64,000 nucleotides of DNA from an uncultured Cohaesibacter sp. (GTDB lineage: Bacteria > Pseudomonadota > Alphaproteobacteria > Rhizobiales > Cohaesibacteraceae): NCBI RefSeq assembly GCF_963676485.1, contig NZ_OY781114.1:2806501-2870500 (forward strand). Direction: 5' to 3'. Below, piece after piece: positions 16,214 through 25,918 of the stretch (its first letter is position 1; every line of letters begins with the position of its first letter). The position numbers were made by a program, and so were the translations under genes. The notes beneath the pieces were generated by a model. It made no database searches. It was not told the DNA's origin and was given only the letters and a program-made list of their open reading frames with translations.

Positions 16214-18115
16214 TTATGAATGTTCGAAATAGGTGTAGCCGTTCATGCTTTCCTTGAAGGCGGCCATCATGGTCTTGCGTTCCTTCACGGTCAGTTTTTT
16301 GTTGGAAACGGCTTCCTCTACCATTTGCTTGAAGCTGTTGGAGAGCGCAATGGGGTTATATTCCACATAGCTCAGCACTTCGGCAATGGTGTCTCCTTCC
16401 ACTTCGTGGATCAGGTTGAAGTCGCCGTTCGGCTTGATCTCGATGGTGGCCACGTTGGTGTCGCCAAACAGATTGTGCAAATCGCCCAACGTTTCCTGAT
16501 AGGCGCCGACAAAAAAGACGGCCATGCAATAATGCTCGTCATCTTCCAGCGCATGGACCGGCAGAGACGATGAAATGCCATCGGCAAGTACGAACTGATC
16601 TACCTTGCCATCGCTGTCGCAGGTGATATCGGAAAGGATCGCGCGTCGGGTCGGGGTCTCATTGAGACGCTGGATCGGGATGATCGGGTGCAGCTGATCA
16701 ATGGCCCAGACATCGGGCAGAGACTGGAATAGCGAGAAGTTGGCGTGATAGATATCGGCTGCCGATTCAAGAGCGGTCAGCACGTCATCGGAGACCCATT
16801 CATCGGCTTCTGTTGCCTTGCGCATCTTGGCGATCAGGTTGAGATAGAGCTTCTCTGCCTTGGCCAGATCGCGCAAGCCCACTTCGCCGCGCCCGAAATT
16901 GCGGCGCACTTCATCACGATAGAAGGTGACGTCGTTGAGACATTCCTGCAAACGGCTTGGCGTCAGGTAGGTCTCGACATCGCGCATATCGCGAATGGAG
17001 CGGTCGTCCTCTTCGGTGACTTCGACGCTATTGTCTTCTTCGTAGTGGGTCACATTGATGATGTTGAACAGCAACATGGAGCTGTAGGCGACCGTTGCCC
17101 TTCCGCTTTCGGTGACGATTGTGGGGTGCTTCTGGTCGGCATCATCCATCGTATTCTTCACGGCCTCGACGATGGAATAGCAATATTCGTCGGTGGAATA
17201 GTTGATGGAGTTCTCGGTGGATTTATGCTCGCCGGTATAGTCGATCCCCAGGCCGCCGCCCAGATCGATATAGTTGAGCGGAGCCCCTTCCTTGCGCAAT
17301 TCGACAAAGAAGCGGCAGGCTTCAGCAGCCGAGCGGCGCACGTCAATGATATCGGGAACCTGGCTGCCCAGATGGAAATGCTGTAGCTGCAGGCAATCCA
17401 GATAGCCTTCATCGCGCAGACGATCGATCACATGCAGAACGTCCGGTGAAGACAGGCCAAATGCGGAGCGATCCCCCGAGGAGGAGGCCCAGTTTCCGGT
17501 GATGCGATTGTTCAGTTTGATGCGAATGCCAAGCTGGGGGCGGATGTTGAGCTTTTTGGATTCACTCAGCACCAGATCCAGCTCGGATTTGCTTTCCAGC
17601 ACGATGATCGTGTTGAAGCCCAGCTTTCTGGAAAGCAGCGCCAGATTGATGAATTCGCTATCCTTGATGCCATTGCAGACGAGCAGCGCTTCCTTTGAAA
17701 GGCGCTGTCCCAAGGCGATAATCAATTCCGGTTTGGAACCGACTTCAAGGCCAAAGCTATGCGGCGCGCCATATTCAACGATCTTCTCGATCACATGGGC
17801 CTGCTGATTGACCTTGATGGGGAAGACGCCGCGATAGTTCGCTTTATAGTCCAGTTCTTTCATCGCGTTGGCGAAGCTGACATTGATGCGGTCAATCTGG
17901 TTTTTCAGGCTGTTGGCCACGCGCAACAAAATGGGAGAGGCGATGCCACGCTCTTCCAGCGAATGCAAGATAGAAGTCAGGTCCGTTGTGACCGGCCCTT
18001 CTGCGTGATCTGTGATGAGACCAATGTTGCCATTGTCCAGAACTTCGAACCGATCATTGCCCCAGCGCTCAATGCCATAGATTGCGCAGGGAGCCTCCTG
18101 TTCCGTAGTGCTCAA
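16214..18115 (-). CDS. speA: Biosynthetic arginine decarboxylase
   Basis: 633 residues, the usual SpeA size. PLP lysine K101 is in GVFPIKVNQQ, and SFGLEVGSKPEL, LGIRIKLNNRI and HFHLGSQVPD follow as in the family. It makes agmatine from arginine. The start is TTG at 18115: no ATG exists before the conserved region CAIYGIERWG, and AAGAGGA sits 7 bases ahead. An intrinsic-terminator-like hairpin lies just upstream of that ribosome site in the leader. It is the first gene of the polyamine set; the next gene is 149 bases away. Confidence 0.93.
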   Translation of the reverse strand: MSTTEQEAPCAIYGIERWGNDRFEVLDNGNIGLITDHAEGPVTTDLTSILHSLEERGIASPILLRVANSLKNQIDRINVSFANAMKELDYKANYRGVFPIKVNQQAHVIEKIVEYGAPHSFGLEVGSKPELIIALGQRLSKEALLVCNGIKDSEFINLALLSRKLGFNTIIVLESKSELDLVLSESKKLNIRPQLGIRIKLNNRITGNWASSSGDRSAFGLSSPDVLHVIDRLRDEGYLDCLQLQHFHLGSQVPDIIDVRRSAAEACRFFVELRKEGAPLNYIDLGGGLGIDYTGEHKSTENSINYSTDEYCYSIVEAVKNTMDDADQKHPTIVTESGRATVAYSSMLLFNIINVTHYEEDNSVEVTEEDDRSIRDMRDVETYLTPSRLQECLNDVTFYRDEVRRNFGRGEVGLRDLAKAEKLYLNLIAKMRKATEADEWVSDDVLTALESAADIYHANFSLFQSLPDVWAIDQLHPIIPIQRLNETPTRRAILSDITCDSDGKVDQFVLADGISSSLPVHALEDDEHYCMAVFFVGAYQETLGDLHNLFGDTNVATIEIKPNGDFNLIHEVEGDTIAEVLSYVEYNPIALSNSFKQMVEEAVSNKKLTVKERKTMMAAFKESMNGYTYFEHS

Positions 18116-18133
18116 TCGCCCGTCCTCTTGATG

Positions 18134-18156
18134 AAAAAACAGCCCGTTACCGGGCT
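18134..18156 (-). promoter_or_regulatory. Terminator-like hairpin in the speA leader (possible attenuator)
   Basis: Read on the minus strand, AGCCCG-GTAA-CGGGCT is followed at once by GTTTTTT, then the speA ribosome site and TTG start. No other minus-strand gene lies upstream to be terminated, since ilvD runs the opposite way. Attenuation of speA is therefore the simplest reading, though unproven; I could not identify an antiterminator partner. Confidence 0.55.
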
Positions 18157-18646
18157 TCTGTTTCTATTGCGTCAACATGTGCTTGCGTTGGCCTGCATAT
18201 GGCTGAAAGCCATGACCAGTGCAAGCGATAATTCGCGTATAACACATATCATATTCGCTGTCCGTGTACAGGGGGCCTGTTTATCGGCAAGCCGATCTGC
18301 TGGTCTGCATTTATTTCTGACCGGTGGGAAAAACACCGAAATCGATGGCCGCGCCTTTAGGCTTTATCGGAGACTTGGCTTTTTGGGATCTAGCGCCCGA
18401 TCCAGAAGACAAGTGTCGACGGTCTTTCCTGATTGCCGGTCGATTGTCGGTAATCGTGTCTTATTCTTTTCAAATTGTTCGTAGATGATACAGTTTTTGA
18501 AAGAAATGCTATTGTCAGCCCTTTCTTGTTTGGTTTAAACAGGGGGCAGCTGATTGCGTCCGTCATCGCGGCGCGCAAGGATCTGCACTGTCTGACAAAT
18601 CTCGCTTGACTGACGAGTGTCACCCTTTCCTCTGAAGGACTTTATA
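18157..18646. other. Divergent speA/ilvD intergenic region
   Basis: About 490 bases between two divergent genes. It must contain the promoters of both and a long leader for speA. A TTGCAC-N17-CATATG pair on the minus strand (around 18200-18230) is a weak promoter candidate. No open frame in it is convincing. Confidence 0.4.
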
Positions 18647-20500
18647 ATGCCTGACTATCGTTCCAAGACTTCGACCCATGGCCGCAATATGGCTGGTGCC
18701 CGCGCACTTTGGCGTGCGACCGGCGTTGAGAATGGAGATTTTGGCAAGCCGATCATTGCGGTGGTCAACTCCTTTACACAATTTGTGCCGGGGCATGTGC
18801 ATCTGAAAGATCTGGGGCAGATGGTGGCGCGTGAAATCGAGGCTGCAGGTGGCATCGCCAAGGAAATGAACACGATTGCCGTGGACGATGGCATCGCCAT
18901 GGGGCATGACGGGATGCTCTATTCGCTGCCCTCTCGCGAAATCATTGCCGACAGCGTGGAATATATGGTCAACGCCCACTGCGTTGATGCCATGGTCTGC
19001 ATTTCCAACTGCGACAAGATCACCCCGGGCATGATGATGGCGGCCATGCGCCTTAATATTCCGTCTGTTTTTGTCTCGGGCGGTCCGATGGAAGCAGGCA
19101 AGGCGGAAGGGGTTGATCATAAGCTTGACCTGATCGATGCCATGATCATGGGGGCTGACCCTCAGGTATCCGATGAACAGGTACAGAAGGTGGAAGAATT
19201 CGCCTGCCCGACATGTGGTTCCTGCTCTGGCATGTTCACTGCCAACTCAATGAACTGTCTGGCTGAATCGCTGGGCTTTGCCTTGCCGGGCAACGGCACC
19301 ATCGTGGCTACGCATGCTGATCGCAAGGAATTGTTCCTTGCTGCTGGCCGCAAGGCGGTGGAGTTGTGCAAACGCTATTACAAGGAAGAAGATGACAGCG
19401 TTTTGCCGCGCAATATCGCCAATTTCAAGGCGTTTGAAAATGCCATGACCCTTGATATCGCCATGGGTGGTTCCACCAATACGGTGTTGCACCTCTTGGC
19501 GATTGCGCAGGAGGGTGAAGTGGACTTCACCATGGCGGACATTGATCGTCTGTCCCGCATTGTTCCAAACGTCTGCAAGCTCGCGCCAATGACGCAGAAA
19601 TATCATGTCGAGGATTGCAACCGCGCCGGTGGCATCTTCGGTATTCTGGCCGAGCTGGATCGCGCCGGACTGATCCATCGTGATTGTGGCACAGTGCATT
19701 GCAAGACGCTGGGTGAGGCCATCGACACTTATGACATCATGGGCGCGCCGAGCCAAGAGGTTGAAGATCTCTACAAGGCAGCGCCCGGTGGCGTGCGCAC
19801 CGTAGAGGCTTTCTCTCAGGCCAGCCGCTACAAGCAACTGGATAAGGATCGCGCAGAAGGCTGCATTCGTGACAAGGAGCATGCCTATAGTCAGGACGGT
19901 GGTCTTGCTGTGCTGTTCGGCAACATCGCGCTGGATGGTTGCATCGTCAAAACCGCAGGCGTGGATGAGAGCATCCTCACATTCTCCGGTCCGGCCCGCA
20001 TTTTCGAAAGTCAGGAAGCGGCTGTGAAAGGCATCATCGGTGGTAAGATCAAGTCTGGTGATGTGGTCATCATTCGCTATGAAGGGCCGCGTGGTGGACC
20101 GGGCATGCAGGAAATGCTCTATCCGACCTCCTATCTCAAATCCATGGGGCTGGGCAAGGAATGTGCCCTGATCACCGATGGTCGCTTTTCTGGCGGCACT
20201 TCGGGACTTTCCATCGGCCATGCTTCCCCGGAAGCAGCTGCCGGGGGCGCCATTGGCCTGATCGAAGAAGGGGATACCATCGAGATCGACATTCCAAACC
20301 GGTCTATGAATGTGGCTGTTTCTGATGCGGTGCTGGCCGAGCGTCGCGCGGTGATGGATGCCAAGGGCGCTGATGGCTGGAAGCCAGCGCAAAAGCGCGA
20401 GCGTATTGTATCCCGTTCTCTTCAGGCTTATGCCCTGATGGCAACCTCTGCCGACAAGGGCGCCGTGCGCGATCTTACCGGCCTCAAACGCGAAGGGTAA
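18647..20500 (+). CDS. ilvD: Dihydroxy-acid dehydratase
   Basis: 617 residues, full length. It dehydrates 2,3-dihydroxy acids in isoleucine and valine synthesis and binds an Fe-S cluster: C122 in [10 protein letters not shown] and the [10 protein letters not shown] stretch at 186-195 are the family Cys motifs, and [10 protein letters not shown] holds the Mg-binding Asp. The ATG at 18647 has GAAGGA as ribosome site and gives the canonical N-terminus [21 protein letters not shown] after the initiator. Single-gene unit with a terminator behind it. Confidence 0.96.
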   Translation: MPDYRSKTSTHGRNMAGARALWRATGVENGDFGKPIIAVVNSFTQFVPGHVHLKDLGQMVAREIEAAGGIAKEMNTIAVDDGIAMGHDGMLYSLPSREIIADSVEYMVNAHCVDAMVCISNCDKITPGMMMAAMRLNIPSVFVSGGPMEAGKAEGVDHKLDLIDAMIMGADPQVSDEQVQKVEEFACPTCGSCSGMFTANSMNCLAESLGFALPGNGTIVATHADRKELFLAAGRKAVELCKRYYKEEDDSVLPRNIANFKAFENAMTLDIAMGGSTNTVLHLLAIAQEGEVDFTMADIDRLSRIVPNVCKLAPMTQKYHVEDCNRAGGIFGILAELDRAGLIHRDCGTVHCKTLGEAIDTYDIMGAPSQEVEDLYKAAPGGVRTVEAFSQASRYKQLDKDRAEGCIRDKEHAYSQDGGLAVLFGNIALDGCIVKTAGVDESILTFSGPARIFESQEAAVKGIIGGKIKSGDVVIIRYEGPRGGPGMQEMLYPTSYLKSMGLGKECALITDGRFSGGTSGLSIGHASPEAAAGGAIGLIEEGDTIEIDIPNRSMNVAVSDAVLAERRAVMDAKGADGWKPAQKRERIVSRSLQAYALMATSADKGAVRDLTGLKREG

Positions 20501-20548
20501 TCCGCATTTCTCATCGATAACAATCGGCTTTGAAATATCAAAACCATC

Positions 20549-20582
20549 AAGGGCTTGCTGCATCGGCGGTGAGCCCTTTTTA
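20549..20582 (+). terminator. ilvD terminator
   Basis: AAGGGCT (20549-20555) pairs with AGCCCTT (20572-20578) and is followed by TTT. It begins about 50 bases after the ilvD stop. Confidence 0.75.
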
Positions 20583-20723
20583 TAGATTTGTTATCCACGC
20601 AAAGAACCGTAAGAATTGCTACATCAAAGCCTATTCTTGTTTTGACCTTTTCAGGCTAAGCTATGGCCTACCAGATGTGCCTTCCGTGGTGGGGGGAGCG
20701 AAGATACTTGCTGGAGATTGACC

Positions 20724-21929
20724 ATGAGAAAGACATTCATTGCTGCACTGATGCTCGGCTTTTCAGTGACAAGCGTTTCCGCGCCGGCCATGGCCGGTGG
20801 GGGCGATGCTGTTGCCGGTGCCATTATCGGTGGCACATTGGGATTGATGCTGGGCGGGGCAGCTGCCAATTCAAAGCCCGCTCGTCGCGCAGCCCCGAGA
20901 CGCTACCGGTCGCACGAAGAGGTGCGCTATTATGCCAGCATCCAGAGCCGTTTGAATTATCTAGGCTATAGTGCCGGTGCTGTTGATGGTGTGATGGGGC
21001 GGCGGTCTCGTGCTGCGGTATCGGATTTCCAGTATGAGGCGGGCTTTCCGATCACGGGGCGGCTAACGGATGAGCAAGTCAACGTGCTGTTCTCGCCTGA
21101 ATTCGAACAGGCCCATTTCAATCCAACGGCGCCAGACGCGCCGCTGTCGGTTGATCCCATCGAAGACGATGCGGGCTTCTCCACTGTTCCCCAGTCTTCC
21201 ACTGCGTCTCAGTCTTCGGTTGTTCCTCAGGTTATTGAAAGTGAGCCGACAGACGATATGGCCGGCAAGACAGGCGTTGCAAATGCTGCTGCCAGCAAGG
21301 CTCCTTTGAAACCCCTGACTGGGGCCAATACAAAGCTCACATTCAGTAAGGGGAAACCGGCCTTCTTCAGCATCGCGCTGGGGCAAAGCTATGACTATGC
21401 CAAGCAGAAGCTGTCTGAAAACGGTTTTAACGATTGTACTGGCGAAGGCGAGATCGTGACTTGCAGTTCCGAGCTGAATGAAGTGCAGCGACGATTCAAA
21501 CTCGGCCGCAGCATGAGCCAGGATGGTCAGCCGATCTATATGATGGCATCTGATACCGAGCTGAAGGTGGATGTCGAGAAACGGGTGATCGAGCAGAAGC
21601 TGGGAAAAACCTATCCTGAACTCATGGCAGCGCCCAACAGAGTGATCAGCGACAATGCAAATTGTGCCCTGAAGATGGCGCGTATCGGTGATGTCGAGGA
21701 CTTCATTGATCGGTTGGAATATGCGCGGTTGACGCCGGATCAGGAACCATCTGACGCCCTGAAAGTGACCGTCGATACGTGCGATGTCTTCTACAAGGCG
21801 GATGTTGCGAAAATAACCGGCGGCTATGATGTCCGTGTGGTCATGTTCGATGGCACCTATCTGCAGAAAGATTTCGATATGCTGGCGGAAAAAAAATTGG
21901 ACAAGGTCGACAAGGCCCTGAGCTTCTGA
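20724..21929 (+). CDS. Exported peptidoglycan-binding domain protein
   Basis: 401 residues. A signal peptide (MRKTFIAALMLGFSVTSVSA) is followed by a Gly-rich hydrophobic segment (AVAGAIIGGTLGLMLGGAAA) and a peptidoglycan-binding-1 domain at about residues 70-118 (IQSRLNYLGYSAGAVDGVMG, RAAVSDFQ). A Ser/Pro linker leads to a C-terminal domain of about 200 residues that I do not recognise. The ATG at 20724 follows GGAG at a normal distance. Probably an envelope protein that docks on murein. Confidence 0.78.
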   Translation: MRKTFIAALMLGFSVTSVSAPAMAGGGDAVAGAIIGGTLGLMLGGAAANSKPARRAAPRRYRSHEEVRYYASIQSRLNYLGYSAGAVDGVMGRRSRAAVSDFQYEAGFPITGRLTDEQVNVLFSPEFEQAHFNPTAPDAPLSVDPIEDDAGFSTVPQSSTASQSSVVPQVIESEPTDDMAGKTGVANAAASKAPLKPLTGANTKLTFSKGKPAFFSIALGQSYDYAKQKLSENGFNDCTGEGEIVTCSSELNEVQRRFKLGRSMSQDGQPIYMMASDTELKVDVEKRVIEQKLGKTYPELMAAPNRVISDNANCALKMARIGDVEDFIDRLEYARLTPDQEPSDALKVTVDTCDVFYKADVAKITGGYDVRVVMFDGTYLQKDFDMLAEKKLDKVDKALSF

Positions 21930-22000
21930 TGCCTTGTTTGCTGGCGGTTGGCGCGAGCAATGGGTAATGGGCCCAAAAGCCAGTCTGATAGCCAAAAGAA

Positions 22001-22029
22001 AACCCGGTGCTGATTGAGCCCGGGTTTTT
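22001..22029. terminator. Bidirectional terminator
   Basis: AACCCGG (22001-22007) pairs with CCGGGTT (22020-22026) and continues into TTT on the plus strand; the minus strand also runs into T-rich sequence. It serves both the peptidoglycan-binding gene and prfC. Confidence 0.75.
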
Positions 22030-22056
22030 CTTTTCTGCATTGACCGTGGGGTCGGA

Positions 22057-23643
22057 TCAGGCTTCGGCCTGTACCAGCTCACGCGTCTTCATGAAGGTAA
22101 TGTCCGGATGGCGTTCCTTGGTGAAGTCGATTTCCCACTGGCTTTTTGCCAGAAAGACAGGGCTGCCTTCGCGGTCATGTACGATATTGTTGACGTTGGC
22201 CGAGAGGAAGCTTTTCATCTTGGCGTCGTCATCGCATTTGACCCACACGGCCATATTGTAGGTGATGGGCTCGAAATCGATCTCGACGCCATATTCGGCT
22301 TTGGCGCGGGACTTGAGCACGTCAAGCTGCAGAATACCCACCAGACCGATAATCCAGTTTGAGCCGATGTTGGGTTTGAACACCTGCGTGAGACCTTCTT
22401 CGGCCAGATCCTCAAGGGCGCGGCGCAGCTGTTTGACTTTGGTGCCGTCTGGCAGGCGCACGCGACGCAACACTTCCGGCGCAAAGGCAGGCAGACCCGT
22501 AAACTGCATTTGTTCGCCTTCGGTGAAGGTATCGCCGACACGAATGGTACCATGGTTGGGGATGCCGATCACATCGCCTGGCCCTGCTTCCTGCGCGATC
22601 TCGCGATCCTGCGCAAAAAACATGATTGGGCTGTGCACCATGACATCCTTGCCTGTACGGACCTGACGCAGCTTCATGCCGCGCTTGAAGTCGCCCGAGC
22701 AGATGCGCATGAAGGCCACGCGGTCGCGATGGTGGGAATCCATGTTGGCCTGTACCTTGAAGACGAAGCCGGAAACCTTTTTCTCATCTGGCGATACCGT
22801 GCGCACCGTCGTCGGTGACGGGCGTGGCATGGGGGCGATGTCGGCGATCAGATCAAGCAGGGCGGTTGGTCCGAAATCCTTGAGAGCTGACCCGAAGATG
22901 ACCGGAGACAGATGGCCTTCGCGGTAGCTCTCCAGATCGAAATCGGAATAGCCAACAGAGGCCAGCTCGATCATTTCGCGGCTTTCTTCCAGCAGTTGAC
23001 CATCGATCAGATCATCGAGCTTGGCATCGTCGATGCCCGAGGTTTCGACGATTGTGTCGAATGCTTCGCCCTTGGTCTTTGCTGTGTAATAGTCGCCATT
23101 GGTCACGTTATAGCAACCATGGAAGGTCGAGCCGGACCCGATGGGCAGAACCAAGGGGGAGACGTCCAATGCGAGAGTCTCCTGAATTTCATCCATCAGT
23201 TCGAAAGGATCTTTCGCCTCGCGGTCGCATTTGTTGACCAGCGTGATGATGGGAATATCGCGCAGGCGGCAGACCTCGAACAGTTTCAGCGTTTGGGCTT
23301 CGATACCCTTTGAGGCGTCGATGACCATGATGGCGCTATCCACGGCGGTTAGCGTACGGTAGGTGTCTTCGGAGAAATCTTCATGGCCCGGGGTGTCGAG
23401 CAGGTTGAAGATCAGGTCCTTGTGTTCGAAGGTCATCACCGAGGAGGTGACCGAGATGCCGCGTTCCTGCTCGATTTTCATCCAGTCGGATTTGGCGCGA
23501 CGCTTTTCGCCACGTGCCTTGACCTGACCGGCCATGCGGATGGCCCCGCCAAAATAGAGAAGCTTTTCCGTGAGTGTGGTTTTACCGGCATCCGGGTGCG
23601 AGATGATCGCAAAGGTGCGACGGGTTTCATGAGATAATGGCAT
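22057..23643 (-). CDS. prfC: Peptide chain release factor 3
   Basis: 528 residues, full length. Translational GTPase that recycles RF1/RF2 from the ribosome. G1 is SHPDAGKTTLTEK, G2 region RGISVTSSVM, G3 DTPGHEDFSEDTYR, and G4 NKCDREAKDP, all in RF3 form (the TYRTLTAVDSAIMV stretch is specific). Ordinary monocistronic gene. Confidence 0.96.
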   Translation of the reverse strand: MPLSHETRRTFAIISHPDAGKTTLTEKLLYFGGAIRMAGQVKARGEKRRAKSDWMKIEQERGISVTSSVMTFEHKDLIFNLLDTPGHEDFSEDTYRTLTAVDSAIMVIDASKGIEAQTLKLFEVCRLRDIPIITLVNKCDREAKDPFELMDEIQETLALDVSPLVLPIGSGSTFHGCYNVTNGDYYTAKTKGEAFDTIVETSGIDDAKLDDLIDGQLLEESREMIELASVGYSDFDLESYREGHLSPVIFGSALKDFGPTALLDLIADIAPMPRPSPTTVRTVSPDEKKVSGFVFKVQANMDSHHRDRVAFMRICSGDFKRGMKLRQVRTGKDVMVHSPIMFFAQDREIAQEAGPGDVIGIPNHGTIRVGDTFTEGEQMQFTGLPAFAPEVLRRVRLPDGTKVKQLRRALEDLAEEGLTQVFKPNIGSNWIIGLVGILQLDVLKSRAKAEYGVEIDFEPITYNMAVWVKCDDDAKMKSFLSANVNNIVHDREGSPVFLAKSQWEIDFTKERHPDITFMKTRELVQAEA

Positions 23644-23956
23644 TGATGTCTTGTCTTTCTTGCCAGTGCTCTGGCGGTGCTTTTATGAGGTGCTCAGCGC
23701 GTGCTCATCAAGGCAGGCGCGATCTACCATAAAAAGGGGATCCGATTTGGGCGGGACCATAGGGGAAACAAGGGGAAATTTCCATAGAAAAAGCAGTCAA
23801 CCTTTATAGCCGTGATCCATGCCTCGCATTTTGCGTTTGGCGGAGAAAAGCTGCTTCTCCAAGCCAGAGCGCCTGAATGCCGATCCAGTTGCTCGCAGCG
23901 GATAGTTACAAGCTGGAAGACTGATGCAAGGTTGATGGTATCGGGTCTGAGCCGGG
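23644..23956. other. Intergenic, no gene seen
   Basis: About 310 bases between uup and prfC. Only an imperfect GGAGAA/TTCTCC hairpin near 23843-23862 stands out, without a T run. It must contain the prfC end-proximal and uup terminator signals or the prfC promoter; nothing else is evident. Confidence 0.4.
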
Positions 23957-25780
23957 CTAGCTCTCGCCCAGTTCTTCCTGCAGAATTTCCAGCTCCAACC
24001 ATTTTTCTTCGGCCTTGGCCAACAATTCTTCCTGCGCTTCCAGCGCCTTGGCGGCCTTGTTGAAGGTTTCAGGGTCTTTGCTGAACAGGTCGGGGTCCTC
24101 AAGACGCAAGCGCAGGCGGTCTATCTTGCCCTGAATGTCATCCATTTTGGCCGGAAGGGTTTCAAGCAGATGTTTGTCCTTGAAGGTTAGGCCCTTTTGC
24201 TGTTTGGGAGCCGCAGCGCTCTCGGTGGTATTATTTTGCGGCTTGGCCTGCTTTTCCTTCTTTGCGGTCTTGCGGGCGGTGACGCCTGAGCCGCGCTGGG
24301 CGATCATATCGGTGTAGCCACCGGCATATTCGGTCCAGCGTCCATCGCCTTCGGCATATAGGGTGGTGGTGCACAGCCGGTCGAGAAAATCACGATCATG
24401 GCTGACGAGCAGCACCGTGCCGGAATAGTCGTCGATGACCTCCTGCAAGAGATCAAGGGTTTCAAGGTCGAGGTCGTTGGTCGGTTCGTCCAGAACGAGA
24501 AAATTCGAAGGCTTGGCGAGTGCACGCGCCAGCATCAGGCGGCCGCGTTCCCCGCCGGAAAGCACCGAGATGGGGCTGCGGGCCTGTTCGGGTCTGAAGA
24601 GAAAGTCCTTCATATAGCCCACCACATGGCGGGAGCTGTCACCCACCTGCACCATGTCTCCATCATGGGTGGTCAGGGCTTCCTTCAGCGTCCAGTCTGG
24701 ATTGAGACTTTCGCGCTTCTGGTCAAGGGTCACCATCTGCAAATTGGTGCCCAGCTTGACCGTGCCGCTATCTGGCTCAAGGCCTTCTGTGAGCAGGTTG
24801 ATGAGGGTCGATTTGCCCGCGCCATTGGGGCCGACGATACCGATGCGGTCGCCGCGCAGGATCTCGATGGAGAAGTCCTTGATGATGGTGCGCCCGTCAA
24901 AGCTCTTGGCAATATTTCTTGCCTTGATGACCGATTTGCCGGAGCTCTCTCCTTCGGTCGCAGCCATTTTTACATCGCCTTGCGGACGGTTCTGCGCCAT
25001 CTGCTGTTTCTTTTCGCGCAGGGTGCCCAACTCGCCAAGACGCCGCACGTTGCGTTTGCGTCGGGCCGTGACGCCATAGCGAATCCAGTCTTCTTCGGCC
25101 AGGATCTTCTGCTTGAGCTTTTGCTCCTCGATCTGCTCGAGTTCGAAAATCTCATCGCGCCAGGCTTCAAAATTGGCAAAGCCACGATTGGATCTGCGCG
25201 CCGTGCCGCGATCAATCCAGACCACGTTGCGCGTCAGATTTTCAAGAAAGCGACGGTCATGGCTGATGATGACCTTGGCCGAGCGGATCTGCTTGAGCTC
25301 GCTCTCCAGCCATTCAATGGCGGGCAGATCGAGATGGTTTGTTGGCTCGTCCAGCAACAGGATATCCGGCTCAGGGGCCAGAACCCGCGCAATGGCGGCT
25401 CTGCGGGCTTCGCCGCCGGAAATATCCTTCGGATTTTCCCTGCCGGTAAGCCCGAGCTCTTCGAGCAGATATTGCGCCCGATAGTGGGCATCGCCGGGGG
25501 CTAGCCCTTCTTCGACATAATCCAGCACAGATTCAAAGGCTGTAAGGTCCGGTTCCTGAGGCAAGTAGCGCAGGGTGGTTCCCGGTTGGAAGAAGCGTTC
25601 TCCACCATCTGGCTCGACAAGGGCGGCAGCAATCTTCAGCAGGGTCGATTTGCCTGATCCGTTTCGGCCAACCAGCGCGATGGAATCCCCTTCATGCACG
25701 GCCAGTTCGGCGCCGGCCAGTAGAGCCTGTCCGCCGATGGCCAGATGAATATCCTGAAGGTGAAGGAGCGGTGGTGCCAT
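23957..25780 (-). CDS. uup: ABC-F ATPase, Uup type
   Basis: 607 residues with two nucleotide-binding domains and no membrane segments. Domain 1 has GRNGSGKST, ISGGEARR and LLLDEPTNHLDL; domain 2 has GPNGAGKST, LSGGERGR and LVLDEPTNDLDL. After a Lys-rich linker (about residues 515-540) comes a C-terminal coiled coil (about 545-605), which marks Uup and in relatives binds DNA or ribosome. Linked in E. coli to transposon precise excision and ribosome function. Confidence 0.92.
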   Translation of the reverse strand: MAPPLLHLQDIHLAIGGQALLAGAELAVHEGDSIALVGRNGSGKSTLLKIAAALVEPDGGERFFQPGTTLRYLPQEPDLTAFESVLDYVEEGLAPGDAHYRAQYLLEELGLTGRENPKDISGGEARRAAIARVLAPEPDILLLDEPTNHLDLPAIEWLESELKQIRSAKVIISHDRRFLENLTRNVVWIDRGTARRSNRGFANFEAWRDEIFELEQIEEQKLKQKILAEEDWIRYGVTARRKRNVRRLGELGTLREKKQQMAQNRPQGDVKMAATEGESSGKSVIKARNIAKSFDGRTIIKDFSIEILRGDRIGIVGPNGAGKSTLINLLTEGLEPDSGTVKLGTNLQMVTLDQKRESLNPDWTLKEALTTHDGDMVQVGDSSRHVVGYMKDFLFRPEQARSPISVLSGGERGRLMLARALAKPSNFLVLDEPTNDLDLETLDLLQEVIDDYSGTVLLVSHDRDFLDRLCTTTLYAEGDGRWTEYAGGYTDMIAQRGSGVTARKTAKKEKQAKPQNNTTESAAAPKQQKGLTFKDKHLLETLPAKMDDIQGKIDRLRLRLEDPDLFSKDPETFNKAAKALEAQEELLAKAEEKWLELEILQEELGES

Positions 25781-25918
25781 GAAAAATCTGTCCGAAAATG
25801 GGTTGGGAAGCGTGCGGAATAGCCCTGCAATTGCTCGCTCTTGGCTTTAAACAAAGCCGTAGCCGTTGGCAAGGGGGGGCGGTGAATTGTGAGGCTCTTC
25901 GATCCGGTTGATATGGGG

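Noticed and set aside
18390-18623. Possible leader peptide or small gene between speA and ilvD
   Set aside because: Composition and start are unconvincing, and it does not show runs of regulatory codons such as Arg.
24398-25504. Long plus-strand open frame opposite uup
   Set aside because: Antisense to a clear ABC-F ATPase; typical third-position shadow frame.
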